A stretch of DNA of 17,086 bases from an uncultured Clostridia bacterium. GTDB lineage: Bacteria; Bacillota; Clostridia; Lachnospirales; Lachnospiraceae. Location of the stretch: assembly GCA_947304065.1 (NCBI GenBank), contig CAMZAI010000035.1, positions 1 through 17,086 on the forward strand. The letters run 5' to 3'. Both the position numbers and the translations under genes were made by a program. The notes under the pieces are model-generated. The model was not told where the DNA came from, made no database searches, and saw only the letters and a list, made by a program, of their open reading frames with translations. Positions 7,960 through 15,608 of the stretch are shown here, one piece after another (position 1 is the stretch's first letter; each line of letters starts with the position of its first letter).

Positions 7960-8501
7960 TCCCTGTAAAAAGGCGCCGCCTCGTCCTTTGCAGCGAGGAT
8001 CGGCTTCTCCCCGTCCTTAAAGCCCCAGTCGATGTTAAACTCCGGATCGTCGTATCTGATCGACGCCTCGGTCGAGGGATCGTAGTAATTATCCACTCTG
8101 TAGAGGAATTCCACATCATCGGTCAGAGTCACGAAGCCGTGCGCAAAGCCGCGCGGAACCAGGAATTCACGCTTGTTCTCAGCCGAGAGCTCGACCGAAG
8201 TCCACTGCTTATAGGTCGGCGACTCATGCCGAAGATCCACCGCCACATCAAGTATCGCGCCCCTCGTGCAGCGCACGAGCTTTGCCTGTGAGGCCTCTCC
8301 CCTCTGGAAATGAAGCCCGCGCAGAGTCCCTTTCTGCGCAGAATAGCTCTGATTGTCCTGAACAAAATCGTAATGAAGTCCCGCAGCCTCGAAGTCGCGC
8401 TTCGACCAGGTCTCGTAAAACCACCCGCGGTGGTCGCCGAATATGCGGGGTTCAAGTATATATACGTCCTTTAAAGGAGTCTCCGTAAGCTTAAACTGCA
8501 T
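7941..8501 (-). CDS. rfbC: dTDP-4-dehydrorhamnose 3,5-epimerase (RmlC/RfbC)
   Basis: A cupin-fold epimerase of 186 residues, the full family length, which converts dTDP-4-keto-6-deoxyglucose to dTDP-4-keto-L-rhamnose in the dTDP-rhamnose pathway. The sequence shows PRIFGDHRGWFYETW (18-32), the catalytic-His motif GTLRGLHFQ (His64), VPRGFAHGF (116-123), the active-site tyrosine region VDNYYDP (Tyr139/140) and the late acidic residue in LAAKDEAAP (Asp173). rmlA, rmlB and rmlD are not in the window, so the rest of the pathway must lie elsewhere, or this copy serves a local glycan branch. AAGGA lies about ten bases before the ATG, rather far. The serine hydrolase gene ends 69 bp upstream on the same strand. 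Confidence 0.93.
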   Translation of the reverse strand: MQFKLTETPLKDVYILEPRIFGDHRGWFYETWSKRDFEAAGLHYDFVQDNQSYSAQKGTLRGLHFQRGEASQAKLVRCTRGAILDVAVDLRHESPTYKQWTSVELSAENKREFLVPRGFAHGFVTLTDDVEFLYRVDNYYDPSTEASIRYDDPEFNIDWGFKDGEKPILAAKDEAAPFYRDYGILF

Positions 8502-8520
8502 GATATGATCATCCTTTTTT

Positions 8521-8529
8521 ATTATAACA
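8521..8529 (-). promoter_or_regulatory. Possible extended -10 promoter before rfbC
   Basis: On the minus strand TGTTATAAT matches an extended -10 element (TGnTATAAT), with no recognisable -35. The predicted start, near 8514, would fall inside the AAGGA ribosome site of rfbC, which weakens the call. Confidence 0.3.
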
Positions 8530-8570
8530 TACTAAAACACAAATCCTGTGGCTTTATCATGAGACACCGG

Positions 8571-9779
8571 TCACAGATACTGTCCGTACGCGATCGCCCT
8601 TACCTTCCTCGTGAGATCGTCGCAGCCCGCGCCCGCCTTCTGTATGAAGAACAGGATCACCGACTTCGAAACGGGCTCGATCGTGTAATAAGTGCCCATC
8701 CAGCCGTCCCAGCCGAACTCGCCGGCAGGTGCGATCGTGCCCTGTATCTCCGGATGCTCGAGGATCCTCATCAGGCAGTTATAGCCGTGTCCCAAAGTCG
8801 AGCCCCAGTTCATGTCCCTGGCCTTTATCTCGTCGGTCAGGGCGTTCGTGTGCATGTATTTAACGGTATTCTCGCTCAGTATCCTTACATTGCCGAGCTT
8901 TCCGCCGTTTGCGAGCATCATTCCGAACTTCGCGAAATCATCGATCGTTGAAAGCAGGCCTGCTCCGCCCGACTCCCAGTGCGCATGCTCGGGATAATCG
9001 CCGAGGCCCAAGTGAATGCCTTCGAGGACTCTGATGCCGCCTGTTGCCGGATCGTACTCGTATCTCTCGGTCATCCTGTCCTTAAAGCCCGGAAGCATGT
9101 CGAAAGAGGTGCTGAGCATTCCGAGCGGCGTAAGTATCTCATCTCTTACAAACGCGCCGAACTGCCTTCCCGAAGCCACCTCAACCACCGCACCGAGTAC
9201 ATCGGCCGAGAAGCCGTACATCCATCTCTCACCCGGATCAAACGCGAGCGGGCAGCGTCCGAGCGCGTTCGCGAACTCTACGGTCATAGGGTAAATGGCG
9301 TTCGCCATCTTCTTTTCGTACTCGCCGAGGCACTTCCCCACCTCGATATGCGCCGCTGTCTCGATGCCGGGATAGCATACGCCCGAGGTCATCGTCAGCA
9401 GATCGAATATCGTAACGGGCCGTGCAGCGGGTCTTAAATGATACGCCTTTCCGGTCGCATCTCCGTTCACTGCGGGCTCGTCCGCCACAGCTACCATCTG
9501 ATTCGCGAAACCGGGCAGGTACTGCTCCACATTGTCCTTCAGATCGATAATGCCGCGCTCAACGAGCATCATGACTGCCGCCGCGGTAACTGTCTTTGAC
9601 ATCGAGAACATCCTGAATACCGAATCGCGCTTCATCGGGATATCCCGCGCGATGTCAGCCTTGCCGAAGGAGCCGAAGTACCGCTCCTCGCCGTCCTTTA
9701 TCACGAGAATGTTCGCGCCGGCGATGCGTCGCTCGCCGATCACCTTATCCATCAGGATCGAGAAATATTCATTTTTCAT
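8571..9779 (-). CDS. Serine hydrolase, class C beta-lactamase/esterase fold
   Basis: A 402-residue member of the beta-lactamase-related serine hydrolases (penicillin-binding-protein fold), with no signal peptide or membrane segment visible, so probably cytoplasmic. The nucleophile motif is FRMFSMSKT, giving Ser59-x-x-Lys62. The second motif is Tyr188 in WMYGFSADVLG, and the third region is GWDGWMG at about 356-362. These resemble EstB-type esterases more than true beta-lactamases, which would have Tyr-x-Asn and Lys-Thr-Gly. Likely activities are hydrolysis of an ester or D-amino-acid peptide; the real substrate is unknown, and antibiotic resistance should not be assumed. GGAGAAGG precedes the ATG. 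A strong hairpin separates it from the upstream secreted-protein gene, so it may have its own promoter; rfbC follows. Confidence 0.85.
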   Translation of the reverse strand: MKNEYFSILMDKVIGERRIAGANILVIKDGEERYFGSFGKADIARDIPMKRDSVFRMFSMSKTVTAAAVMMLVERGIIDLKDNVEQYLPGFANQMVAVADEPAVNGDATGKAYHLRPAARPVTIFDLLTMTSGVCYPGIETAAHIEVGKCLGEYEKKMANAIYPMTVEFANALGRCPLAFDPGERWMYGFSADVLGAVVEVASGRQFGAFVRDEILTPLGMLSTSFDMLPGFKDRMTERYEYDPATGGIRVLEGIHLGLGDYPEHAHWESGGAGLLSTIDDFAKFGMMLANGGKLGNVRILSENTVKYMHTNALTDEIKARDMNWGSTLGHGYNCLMRILEHPEIQGTIAPAGEFGWDGWMGTYYTIEPVSKSVILFFIQKAGAGCDDLTRKVRAIAYGQYL

Positions 9780-9826
9780 GCTGCCTTCTCCTTGGGTACT
9801 TTAGCGACGTAAAGGTCACTTTTTTA

Positions 9827-9854
9827 TTGTCTGAGCGTCATAACCGTCAGACAA
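9827..9854. repeat. Second hairpin next to the terminator
   Basis: TTGTCTGA (9827-9834) and TCAGACAA (9847-9854) are perfectly complementary around a 12-base loop. The element overlaps the neighbouring terminator stem by two bases and lies in the leader side of the serine hydrolase gene. Confidence 0.6.
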
Positions 9855-9885
9855 AACAATAAGGGGCTCTACCCCTTATTGTTTT
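9853..9885. terminator. Strong, probably bidirectional rho-independent terminator
   Basis: AAAACAATAAGGGG (9853-9866) and CCCCTTATTGTTTT (9872-9885) form a perfect 14-bp stem with a 5-base loop. GC pairs close the loop and a T-rich arm lies at the base on both strands. On the minus strand it follows the stop codon of the 543-residue secreted protein by 26 bases and should end that transcript. Confidence 0.85.
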
Positions 9886-9911
9886 AGCGGACATGGTCAA
9901 AAGCTCCGTTC

Positions 9912-11543
9912 TTAATTGGTAGGAATGGTCACAACGGCTGGCTCGGATGCAAGAACAGCCGCAGCCTTCGCAGAACCGGCTACTCCGCGCCTTCTGATCA
10001 GGATGACGGAAGTAGCATCTGTGATCTTCGCGGTAACTCGGGTCTTCGCTGTGTCGAGCTTTGTATAAACGGTATTAAGATTAGCCTTAAGGACCGTACC
10101 TGTCTTGACCGTGCTCCATTTGATCGTCGAATAATCGATCAGATTACCCGTATAATCTGCGTTCGCAACGATGCACATCTCAAACTGAGGTGAAGGAACA
10201 AGAGTATCTGCCGCAGTGATAGCACCGATTGTGTATTGCTCTCCGGCCTTTGTCAAACCTGCAACCGTAGGAGCCTTGCCCTGATAAGGGATGGATACCA
10301 TGCCCACGCGTGATGCGGGCTTCTTTGTGGTCGCCGCGATCCTTACATCAAGGATCAGTGCTGCGGGCGGATCGGGCTCAACGTACGCAAGAGCCTTCTT
10401 GATGTCCGCTATCGAGGTCATGGAAACCTTGGCTGAAGTATTATTGGTAAATGGCGAGAAAGCAGTGGTCAGGATAGCCGTAGGATTCGTGCTGTTCGCA
10501 GCGAAAGGAAGCACGGTATACCAGTCCTTCGTGCCGTTCTTCCTGAACTGCATGCCATTCTTGAGCGCAAGATTCAGCTTGCTGACATCTACCTTTACAT
10601 TGGGAGCCTTGGTCACGGCGATCTTCAGTTTGTTTTCCTTACTGAAGCGGGAGCCTTCTTTGTGCTGGTCCTGATTCACCGCGCCGAGCCTGAAGTAGAT
10701 GATTGCACCCGAAGAGAGCATGGAGTTCCAGTCAGGGTATTCCATCTGCGAGATCTTCTTCCATGCGCCGTTCGCGCCCTTGCGCCACTCTATCAGATCC
10801 GTAAGATCCGCGATCTCCTTGAGGACCTGAGTCTCTGCGCTGGTCAGGTGTGCGTATGTAACGGTCGTGCCGTCATTATTATTGATTACAATGCTCTGAA
10901 GAACTTTAAGTCCCGAGAACTGTGAGGGTGTTCCCTCATAAGACCAGTCTACATTGAATACGATCTTCTTCTGGTTCGGTGAAACCGTAATCGGTACTAC
11001 GGGCACCAGTCCGTCCGTACCGGGAGTATTTAAAGTTGTGATACCGATATAATTGGCCTTGCTCGCAGACAGGGTCGAGATATCGATATAGTAATACATT
11101 CCGTTGTTATTCTGAGCTGCGGGAAGAAGTTCCGCAAGTTTCACGCCTGTAACTGTATTGTTCTTCAGCACCGCATAATAAACCTGCGTGAAGGCAGCCT
11201 TAACCTTTACGCTGATCTGCTCGTTCGCGTACTCGATATAGGTCTCCGCTATCGCCTCATTAGCAGGCGATGTGGTCGGCGTAGGCGAAGGTCCGGTCGT
11301 AGGCGTGGGTCCTGTTGTAGGTGAAGGTCCCGTTGAAGGAGACGGTCCTGTAGAAGGCGTTACTCCGCCTGTGGGATCCGTGCTGCCCGAAGGCGCAGCG
11401 CCATCCGTGGGATCGGCCGCAGCCACATGTACCACGCCGTCACCGGATCCTCTCTCCGGTGCGGGCCTTACGCAAACAGCCCACAAAAGTACCAGCAGTC
11501 CGCACATTATTAATAAACAGTTTTTCAATATCTTTCTGCTCAT
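9912..11543 (-). CDS. Secreted protein of unknown function with Pro/Thr/Ser-rich linker
   Basis: A 543-residue protein I do not recognise. Residues 5-24 are hydrophobic after a basic start (MSRKILKN), so it is exported, either through cleavage or as an N-terminally anchored protein. Residues 42-92 form a Gly/Pro/Ser/Thr linker with repeats such as GPSPTT and GPTPTT, encoded by 18-bp tandem DNA repeats. The remaining 450 residues are a beta-rich, low-cysteine region with repeated features (TKAPNVKVDVSKLNL, FRKNGTKDWYTV) like those of surface proteins of clostridia, but no named domain can be assigned. No LPXTG motif is present. AGGAGG stands six bases before the ATG. It diverges from the leucine-rich-repeat lipoprotein gene and ends at a strong terminator, so it is probably transcribed alone. 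Confidence 0.8.
   Translation of the reverse strand: MSRKILKNCLLIMCGLLVLLWAVCVRPAPERGSGDGVVHVAAADPTDGAAPSGSTDPTGGVTPSTGPSPSTGPSPTTGPTPTTGPSPTPTTSPANEAIAETYIEYANEQISVKVKAAFTQVYYAVLKNNTVTGVKLAELLPAAQNNNGMYYYIDISTLSASKANYIGITTLNTPGTDGLVPVVPITVSPNQKKIVFNVDWSYEGTPSQFSGLKVLQSIVINNNDGTTVTYAHLTSAETQVLKEIADLTDLIEWRKGANGAWKKISQMEYPDWNSMLSSGAIIYFRLGAVNQDQHKEGSRFSKENKLKIAVTKAPNVKVDVSKLNLALKNGMQFRKNGTKDWYTVLPFAANSTNPTAILTTAFSPFTNNTSAKVSMTSIADIKKALAYVEPDPPAALILDVRIAATTKKPASRVGMVSIPYQGKAPTVAGLTKAGEQYTIGAITAADTLVPSPQFEMCIVANADYTGNLIDYSTIKWSTVKTGTVLKANLNTVYTKLDTAKTRVTAKITDATSVILIRRRGVAGSAKAAAVLASEPAVVTIPTN
11272..11361. repeat. 18-bp tandem repeats encoding the Pro/Thr linker
   Basis: Four clear imperfect units start at 11290, 11308, 11326 and 11344, each opening with GGTCC and differing at scattered positions; a fifth, diverged unit lies at 11272-11289. 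On the coding strand each gives a six-residue step such as GPSPTT or GPTPTT. The array may vary in length between strains. Confidence 0.7.
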
Positions 11544-11572
11544 TGCATCCTCCTGTACATTTCTGCTATAAT
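11543..11572 (+). promoter_or_regulatory. Promoter of the leucine-rich-repeat lipoprotein gene
   Basis: TTGCAT (11543-11548) and TATAAT (11567-11572) are 18 bases apart, and TGC before the -10 makes an extended -10 (TGnTATAAT). The expected start is near 11579, giving an 80-base leader. The -35 overlaps the start codon of the opposite gene. Confidence 0.65.
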
Positions 11573-11592
11573 GAAAATCTCAGAAATGTCGA
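11565..11592 (-). promoter_or_regulatory. Candidate promoter of the 543-residue secreted protein gene
   Basis: On the minus strand TCGACA (11587-11592) and TATAGC (11565-11570) are 16 bases apart. The -10 overlaps the plus-strand -10 by four bases, so the two promoters cannot be occupied together. Confidence 0.4.
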
Positions 11593-11605
11593 TATATGGA
11601 ATATG

Positions 11606-11621
11606 GGCGGCAACTTCCGCC
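11606..11621 (+). other. Small hairpin in the lipoprotein leader
   Basis: GGCGG (11606-11610) and CCGCC (11617-11621) pair around CAACTT within the predicted 80-base leader, about 25 bases before the ribosome site. Its role is not known. Confidence 0.35.
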
Positions 11622-11658
11622 AAAAGTACGGCATTAACATTCTAAAGGAGATTATAAC

Positions 11659-12687
11659 ATGAAATCAACCAAAATGCGGATTTTTTTCAAAATAATACTC
11701 ATCTGCGCCGTAATATGTTCTACTTTATATTTATCGGCATGTTCGGGCAAAAAAGTAACAGATGATAAAAAACCTACCGAAGCACCCACTTCCGCACCCG
11801 CGACTCCCACTCCCGAAGCGGACGATGAGATTGACGACGAAGACGTGGATGATGACGAAGACGATACCGAAGGCACCGACAATTTCGAAGGCTATGTAGG
11901 TCTCGTCGAGGTCGATCCCGGCAGCGGCGTAGAGCTTCCCCTTCTGGTATACGACGGCCTGAGCTACTGTGTATACGGCGATCACGCAGAAGTCATCTTC
12001 ACCTGGTTCTCGGATGATTCGCTTGAGGACTACGTGATCCGCGATTCGGTTGAATACGAGGGCAAGACTTATCCCGTTACCGCCGTTGCGGAGGACGCGC
12101 TCAATACTTTCTCTTACGCGCTCAGCATTACGATCCCCGACACGGTCACTTCGATCGGCGATTCGGCGTTTGAGTTCTGCGACAGCCTCGAATCGATCGT
12201 TATCCCTTCATCGGTTACCTCGATCGGCGATGCGGCGTTCAGCGAATGCGCTGCGCTTAAAGAGATCACGATCCCCGATTCCGTAACGAGCCTCGGCAAG
12301 GGCGTATTCTTCAACTGCGCAGCCCTTACCACCGCCGTCCTTTCATCGAATCTTACGAGCGTTCCCGAGGAGACCTTCTCCGGATGCGAACTGCTCACCT
12401 CGGTTACTCTTCCCGAAGGTATCCAGACCATCGGACGCGAGTCCTTCTGGTACTGCGAAGCGCTCGAGACCATCGAGCTTCCCGAGACTCTCGCGATCAT
12501 CGATGACGGCGCGTTCTACAACTGCCTGAACCTCAAGGAGCTGAAGCTTCCGAAGTCGCTGCTCATGTTGTCCGCTACAGCTTTTGACTGCTGTGATTCG
12601 CTTGAGAAGGTTTACTGCCCTTCATCGATCGTTTCGAATTTCAAGGAGACATTTGACGCATACGACTTTGAAGTTGAAGAATATTAA
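11659..12687 (+). CDS. Lipoprotein with acidic stalk and BspA-type leucine-rich repeats
   Basis: A 342-residue protein with a lipoprotein signal ending in the lipobox LSAC (Cys28), so it should be lipid-anchored on the outer face of the membrane. A Pro/Thr stretch (41-53) and a very acidic run of Asp and Glu (54-71) form a stalk. A small domain follows at about 78-150. Residues 155-325 are BspA-like (LRR_5) repeats of the form ITIPDSVTSIGDAAFxxC. Cysteines stand exactly 23 residues apart at 174, 197, 220, 243, 266, 289 and 312, fixing seven repeat steps. Such proteins usually bind host, surface or matrix partners; the partner here is unknown. AAAGGAG precedes the ATG by about eight bases, and an extended -10 promoter lies upstream. 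The secreted transglutaminase gene follows by 85 bp on the same strand. Confidence 0.9.
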   Translation: MKSTKMRIFFKIILICAVICSTLYLSACSGKKVTDDKKPTEAPTSAPATPTPEADDEIDDEDVDDDEDDTEGTDNFEGYVGLVEVDPGSGVELPLLVYDGLSYCVYGDHAEVIFTWFSDDSLEDYVIRDSVEYEGKTYPVTAVAEDALNTFSYALSITIPDTVTSIGDSAFEFCDSLESIVIPSSVTSIGDAAFSECAALKEITIPDSVTSLGKGVFFNCAALTTAVLSSNLTSVPEETFSGCELLTSVTLPEGIQTIGRESFWYCEALETIELPETLAIIDDGAFYNCLNLKELKLPKSLLMLSATAFDCCDSLEKVYCPSSIVSNFKETFDAYDFEVEEY

Positions 12688-12772
12688 ATAAATATCCCCG
12701 GCTTCAAACCGGTTAAAAAAGCCCGCGTTTTTGCCGATATATAGCTTATAAACACTTACTCAAGGAGGAGTT

Positions 12773-15544
12773 ATGTTTAAGCACGGTATATCAGCCATAC
12801 GCAGGGCTTTTTTATTTATAATAAGTCTGACCTTAATACTCTCGGTTCCCTCTGAAGCCGTATTTGCCGCGGACACCGTTTCGGCGGACTCTTCGGCTGC
12901 GGTGATGCGTTCCGCGGAAGAAACGGAATTCTTCGAAGGCGCGCAGATCCTTTCGGGAACTTCTTTTGATATTTCCGATGAAACTCCCGCCGATCCCTCC
13001 TCTTACATCTCGAAGAAGCTGAAGACCGTCCGCAGCGGCGGATCGGGCTATTCTCTTTACGATCTCGGCGGCAATGAGTACGGCTACAACTCCCTTTCCG
13101 ACAACCAAAGGCTGTTATTCGACTCGATAGGCGAACGCCTCGAAGCATTCATCGACAGCGATTCTTATAAGACAGACCTCACCGCGGAGACTGCGCGCAT
13201 CGAAACGCGCGTCGAGTATCTTACGCAGAACGACCTCACCGATGACGAACTGGCCGAGACCATCTGCCGTTTCGTATATTCCAATCCGCAGTATTACTGG
13301 ATCGGACTCAACTATTCATTTGCCTCGAACGCAGAAAGCGTCGCGGCCGTGATCAATGTCGATCCCTACTACTACGGCTATTCCGCACGCAAAGCAGCCG
13401 ATGACGCGATCAGCGCAAAGACCGGCACATGGGTAAGCGAGATCACCGAAGCAGCTTCTCTCGGCGAATTCTACGGAGCGCTGAAGGCTCACGACATCAT
13501 TATCAGGGCAATCGACTACGCATATAACGCTTCCGGAAAACCCGAAGACAGCATGTGGGCGCACTCGATCGCAGGCGTGTTCACCGGACAGGGCGCGGTC
13601 TGCGAAGGCTACGCGAAATGCTTTGAGTACCTGCTCGACCTCGCAGGCATCCCGAATATCTACATCCTCGGCACCGGCGCCAAAGAAGCTCACGCATGGA
13701 ACGCCGTGAATATCTTCGGACAGTGGTATCTCTGCGATATCACCTGGGACGATCCCAACAATTCCGTTTCGGACGGCCTGAAGGACTCGAACTACTCCTA
13801 CTTCTGCATCCCCGAGGCGAAGTTCAACCAGAAGCATAAGGCCTGGGGCAATAAAGATTATTACGGCTATGAGCTTCCCGAATTTGAGGATACGATGGAG
13901 CAATCGTTCTTCACGATATTCGACTGCTACGCCGACGAAGCATTTACAGAGTCTTCCGGAGAAAGCTTCGCAGCGGCCCTCATTGAGAACCGTTACCGCG
14001 ATATCGACTATATATTCGCCGCATTCCCGTCAAGCGCAAAGACTTCATTTGACAGCTATGTGGTTCCGCACCTCACCGGCTTCGATCCCGAAGAAGGATA
14101 TATCATAACCGACACCGCGATCGGAAGCGTGGTAAAATACGCGTCACCGATTATTGAACATCCTGCGGACAGCATAAGCCTTTCTGCAGAAACCGTTGAA
14201 ATCGATGTGGCCGGATCCGCAACCGTAAGAGCAATCCTCCCTCGGGGCAGCGACGACCGCGTGGTATGGTCCGTAAGCCCCGCAGAGGGCGGCAGTTCCT
14301 CCGATGCGGAAAGATATCTGCAGCTGAGCCCTCACGGCACCGAAGCCGTGATCACGGGCCGCAGGAACAGTACAGTAAGGCTCACCGCCACTGTCTACAG
14401 CAGCCGGAAGAGCGACGAGCCCATTTCAGCCGGCTGTGAGATCAAGATCGGTTCCGGCGCTGATATCGCCGAAGCGACCATCTGGCAGAACGGAACCAAA
14501 AAGACCAAGAGCATTACTCTCAAGACCGAGCTCCGCGCCACAACCTGGAAGGACTCGAAAGGCAAGGTAAAGAACGGCAAGCTCGTATGGTTCGCATCCG
14601 ACGAGCCGACCAAGCCTTCGTTTGATGGATCAAAGCACACTGTTTCCTTTGGCGCAGCAAAATCAAAGCTCGCCTCGATAAACGCAAAAGGCGTGATCAC
14701 CGCAAAGAAAGCCGGAACCGTATACGCCTATGCGTGCGACACCGGAAGCATGACCTACGAAGAGCACGTGATCGACATAGCCGCGGGCCCTACGAAGCTG
14801 TTCCTCACGAGCGTTCCGAATTCGACCAACAAGGACGTCATCCTTAAAAAGACCGCTGCGGACGCAGGCTCATCGTACAGGGTATATATCACGCCGTTCA
14901 TCAAGGACGGCACGCCCGATCCCGACTGCACATACACCGTCCGCATCGCGAAGGCCGAGCAGGCCAAGTACCTCAGCGTAGAGAAAGCAATGGTCGACGA
15001 GGACGGCAATGCCTATTTCATCGTGAATGCGCTCGACTTCATACAGGAAAAGGCCAAGACCGCCTCGGTAAAAGTCGAAGCAGTCTGCGACCAGACCGGC
15101 AAGAAAGCTTCCATGACCGTCGTGATCGGTAATCCGGTGCTTGACGCATCATGCATAGATCCCAATGCTGCGGACGCCGCGGAAGGCACCGCAGAAGCCG
15201 CCTCGGCGGAGCCCCTGAAGCTCTCGACGAAGGGCAGCACATTAACATTCAAGCTGCATCTTATAACCGCGCTTGGCGACACAAATATCACCACCGACAA
15301 GATCAAGATCTACGTGGGCCTCTCCGATGTCTCATTCAACGAGAACGACCGCGTGGAAACCGATAAAGGCGCCACAGTCCGCGCCAAGTTCGACAAAGCC
15401 ACGATGCAGCTCACGCTCACCGCGTCCAAGGATGCAGGCAAGACCGCTCTCATCACCGCGGCGTTCACCGATGTCCTGACCAAGGAGACAACGCTGGTAG
15501 ACCTGATCGAGATTGATGAGAACGGTGAATTGAAGCTGTGGTAA
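12773..15544 (+). CDS. Large secreted transglutaminase-like protein with BIG2-like repeats
   Basis: A 923-residue exported protein with a signal peptide of about 32 residues (cleavage near VFA-AD). The N-terminal third carries a transglutaminase-like domain with its catalytic triad visible: GAVCEGYAKC (Cys277), EAHAWNAV (His307) and CDITWDD (Asp322). From about residue 464 onward there are beta-rich Ig-like repeats. The first spans about 464-560 (VVWSVSPAEGG) and the second about 565-670 with the BIG2 pattern LVWFASDEP...INAKGVITAKKAGTVYAYA; further Ig-like stretches follow to the C-terminus. There is no sorting signal, so surface retention would rely on the repeats. AAGGAGGAG lies just before the ATG. 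The protein may be a cysteine peptidase or amide cross-linker of surface peptides; which one is not known. A terminator follows the stop by about 30 bases. Confidence 0.88.
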   Translation: MFKHGISAIRRAFLFIISLTLILSVPSEAVFAADTVSADSSAAVMRSAEETEFFEGAQILSGTSFDISDETPADPSSYISKKLKTVRSGGSGYSLYDLGGNEYGYNSLSDNQRLLFDSIGERLEAFIDSDSYKTDLTAETARIETRVEYLTQNDLTDDELAETICRFVYSNPQYYWIGLNYSFASNAESVAAVINVDPYYYGYSARKAADDAISAKTGTWVSEITEAASLGEFYGALKAHDIIIRAIDYAYNASGKPEDSMWAHSIAGVFTGQGAVCEGYAKCFEYLLDLAGIPNIYILGTGAKEAHAWNAVNIFGQWYLCDITWDDPNNSVSDGLKDSNYSYFCIPEAKFNQKHKAWGNKDYYGYELPEFEDTMEQSFFTIFDCYADEAFTESSGESFAAALIENRYRDIDYIFAAFPSSAKTSFDSYVVPHLTGFDPEEGYIITDTAIGSVVKYASPIIEHPADSISLSAETVEIDVAGSATVRAILPRGSDDRVVWSVSPAEGGSSSDAERYLQLSPHGTEAVITGRRNSTVRLTATVYSSRKSDEPISAGCEIKIGSGADIAEATIWQNGTKKTKSITLKTELRATTWKDSKGKVKNGKLVWFASDEPTKPSFDGSKHTVSFGAAKSKLASINAKGVITAKKAGTVYAYACDTGSMTYEEHVIDIAAGPTKLFLTSVPNSTNKDVILKKTAADAGSSYRVYITPFIKDGTPDPDCTYTVRIAKAEQAKYLSVEKAMVDEDGNAYFIVNALDFIQEKAKTASVKVEAVCDQTGKKASMTVVIGNPVLDASCIDPNAADAAEGTAEAASAEPLKLSTKGSTLTFKLHLITALGDTNITTDKIKIYVGLSDVSFNENDRVETDKGATVRAKFDKATMQLTLTASKDAGKTALITAAFTDVLTKETTLVDLIEIDENGELKLW

Positions 15545-15572
15545 GGATCAGTATAATCCTATAACATTAATT

Positions 15573-15608
15573 AAGCCTTCCCCGGCGAACCGGAGAAGGC
15601 TGTTTTAT
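15573..15608 (+). terminator. Rho-independent terminator of the 923-residue protein gene
   Basis: AGCCTTC (15574-15580) pairs with GAAGGCT (15595-15601). After one mismatch, CCGG pairs with CCGG around a CGAA tetraloop, and TGTTTTATTA follows. The element lies between convergent genes, and its T tract touches the stop codon of the 72-codon gene, so it may serve both. Confidence 0.82.

Noticed and set aside
8571..9779. A true beta-lactamase (antibiotic resistance gene)
   Set aside because: It has the Ser-x-x-Lys motif but lacks the Tyr-x-Asn and Lys-Thr-Gly motifs and a signal peptide; an esterase or peptidase of the same fold fits better.
11272..11361. CRISPR-like array
   Set aside because: The 18-bp units are contiguous, without spacers, and lie in frame within a coding linker.
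13316..13903. A 195-codon minus-strand frame opposite the large transglutaminase gene
   Set aside because: It covers the conserved catalytic region on the other strand and has no ribosome site.
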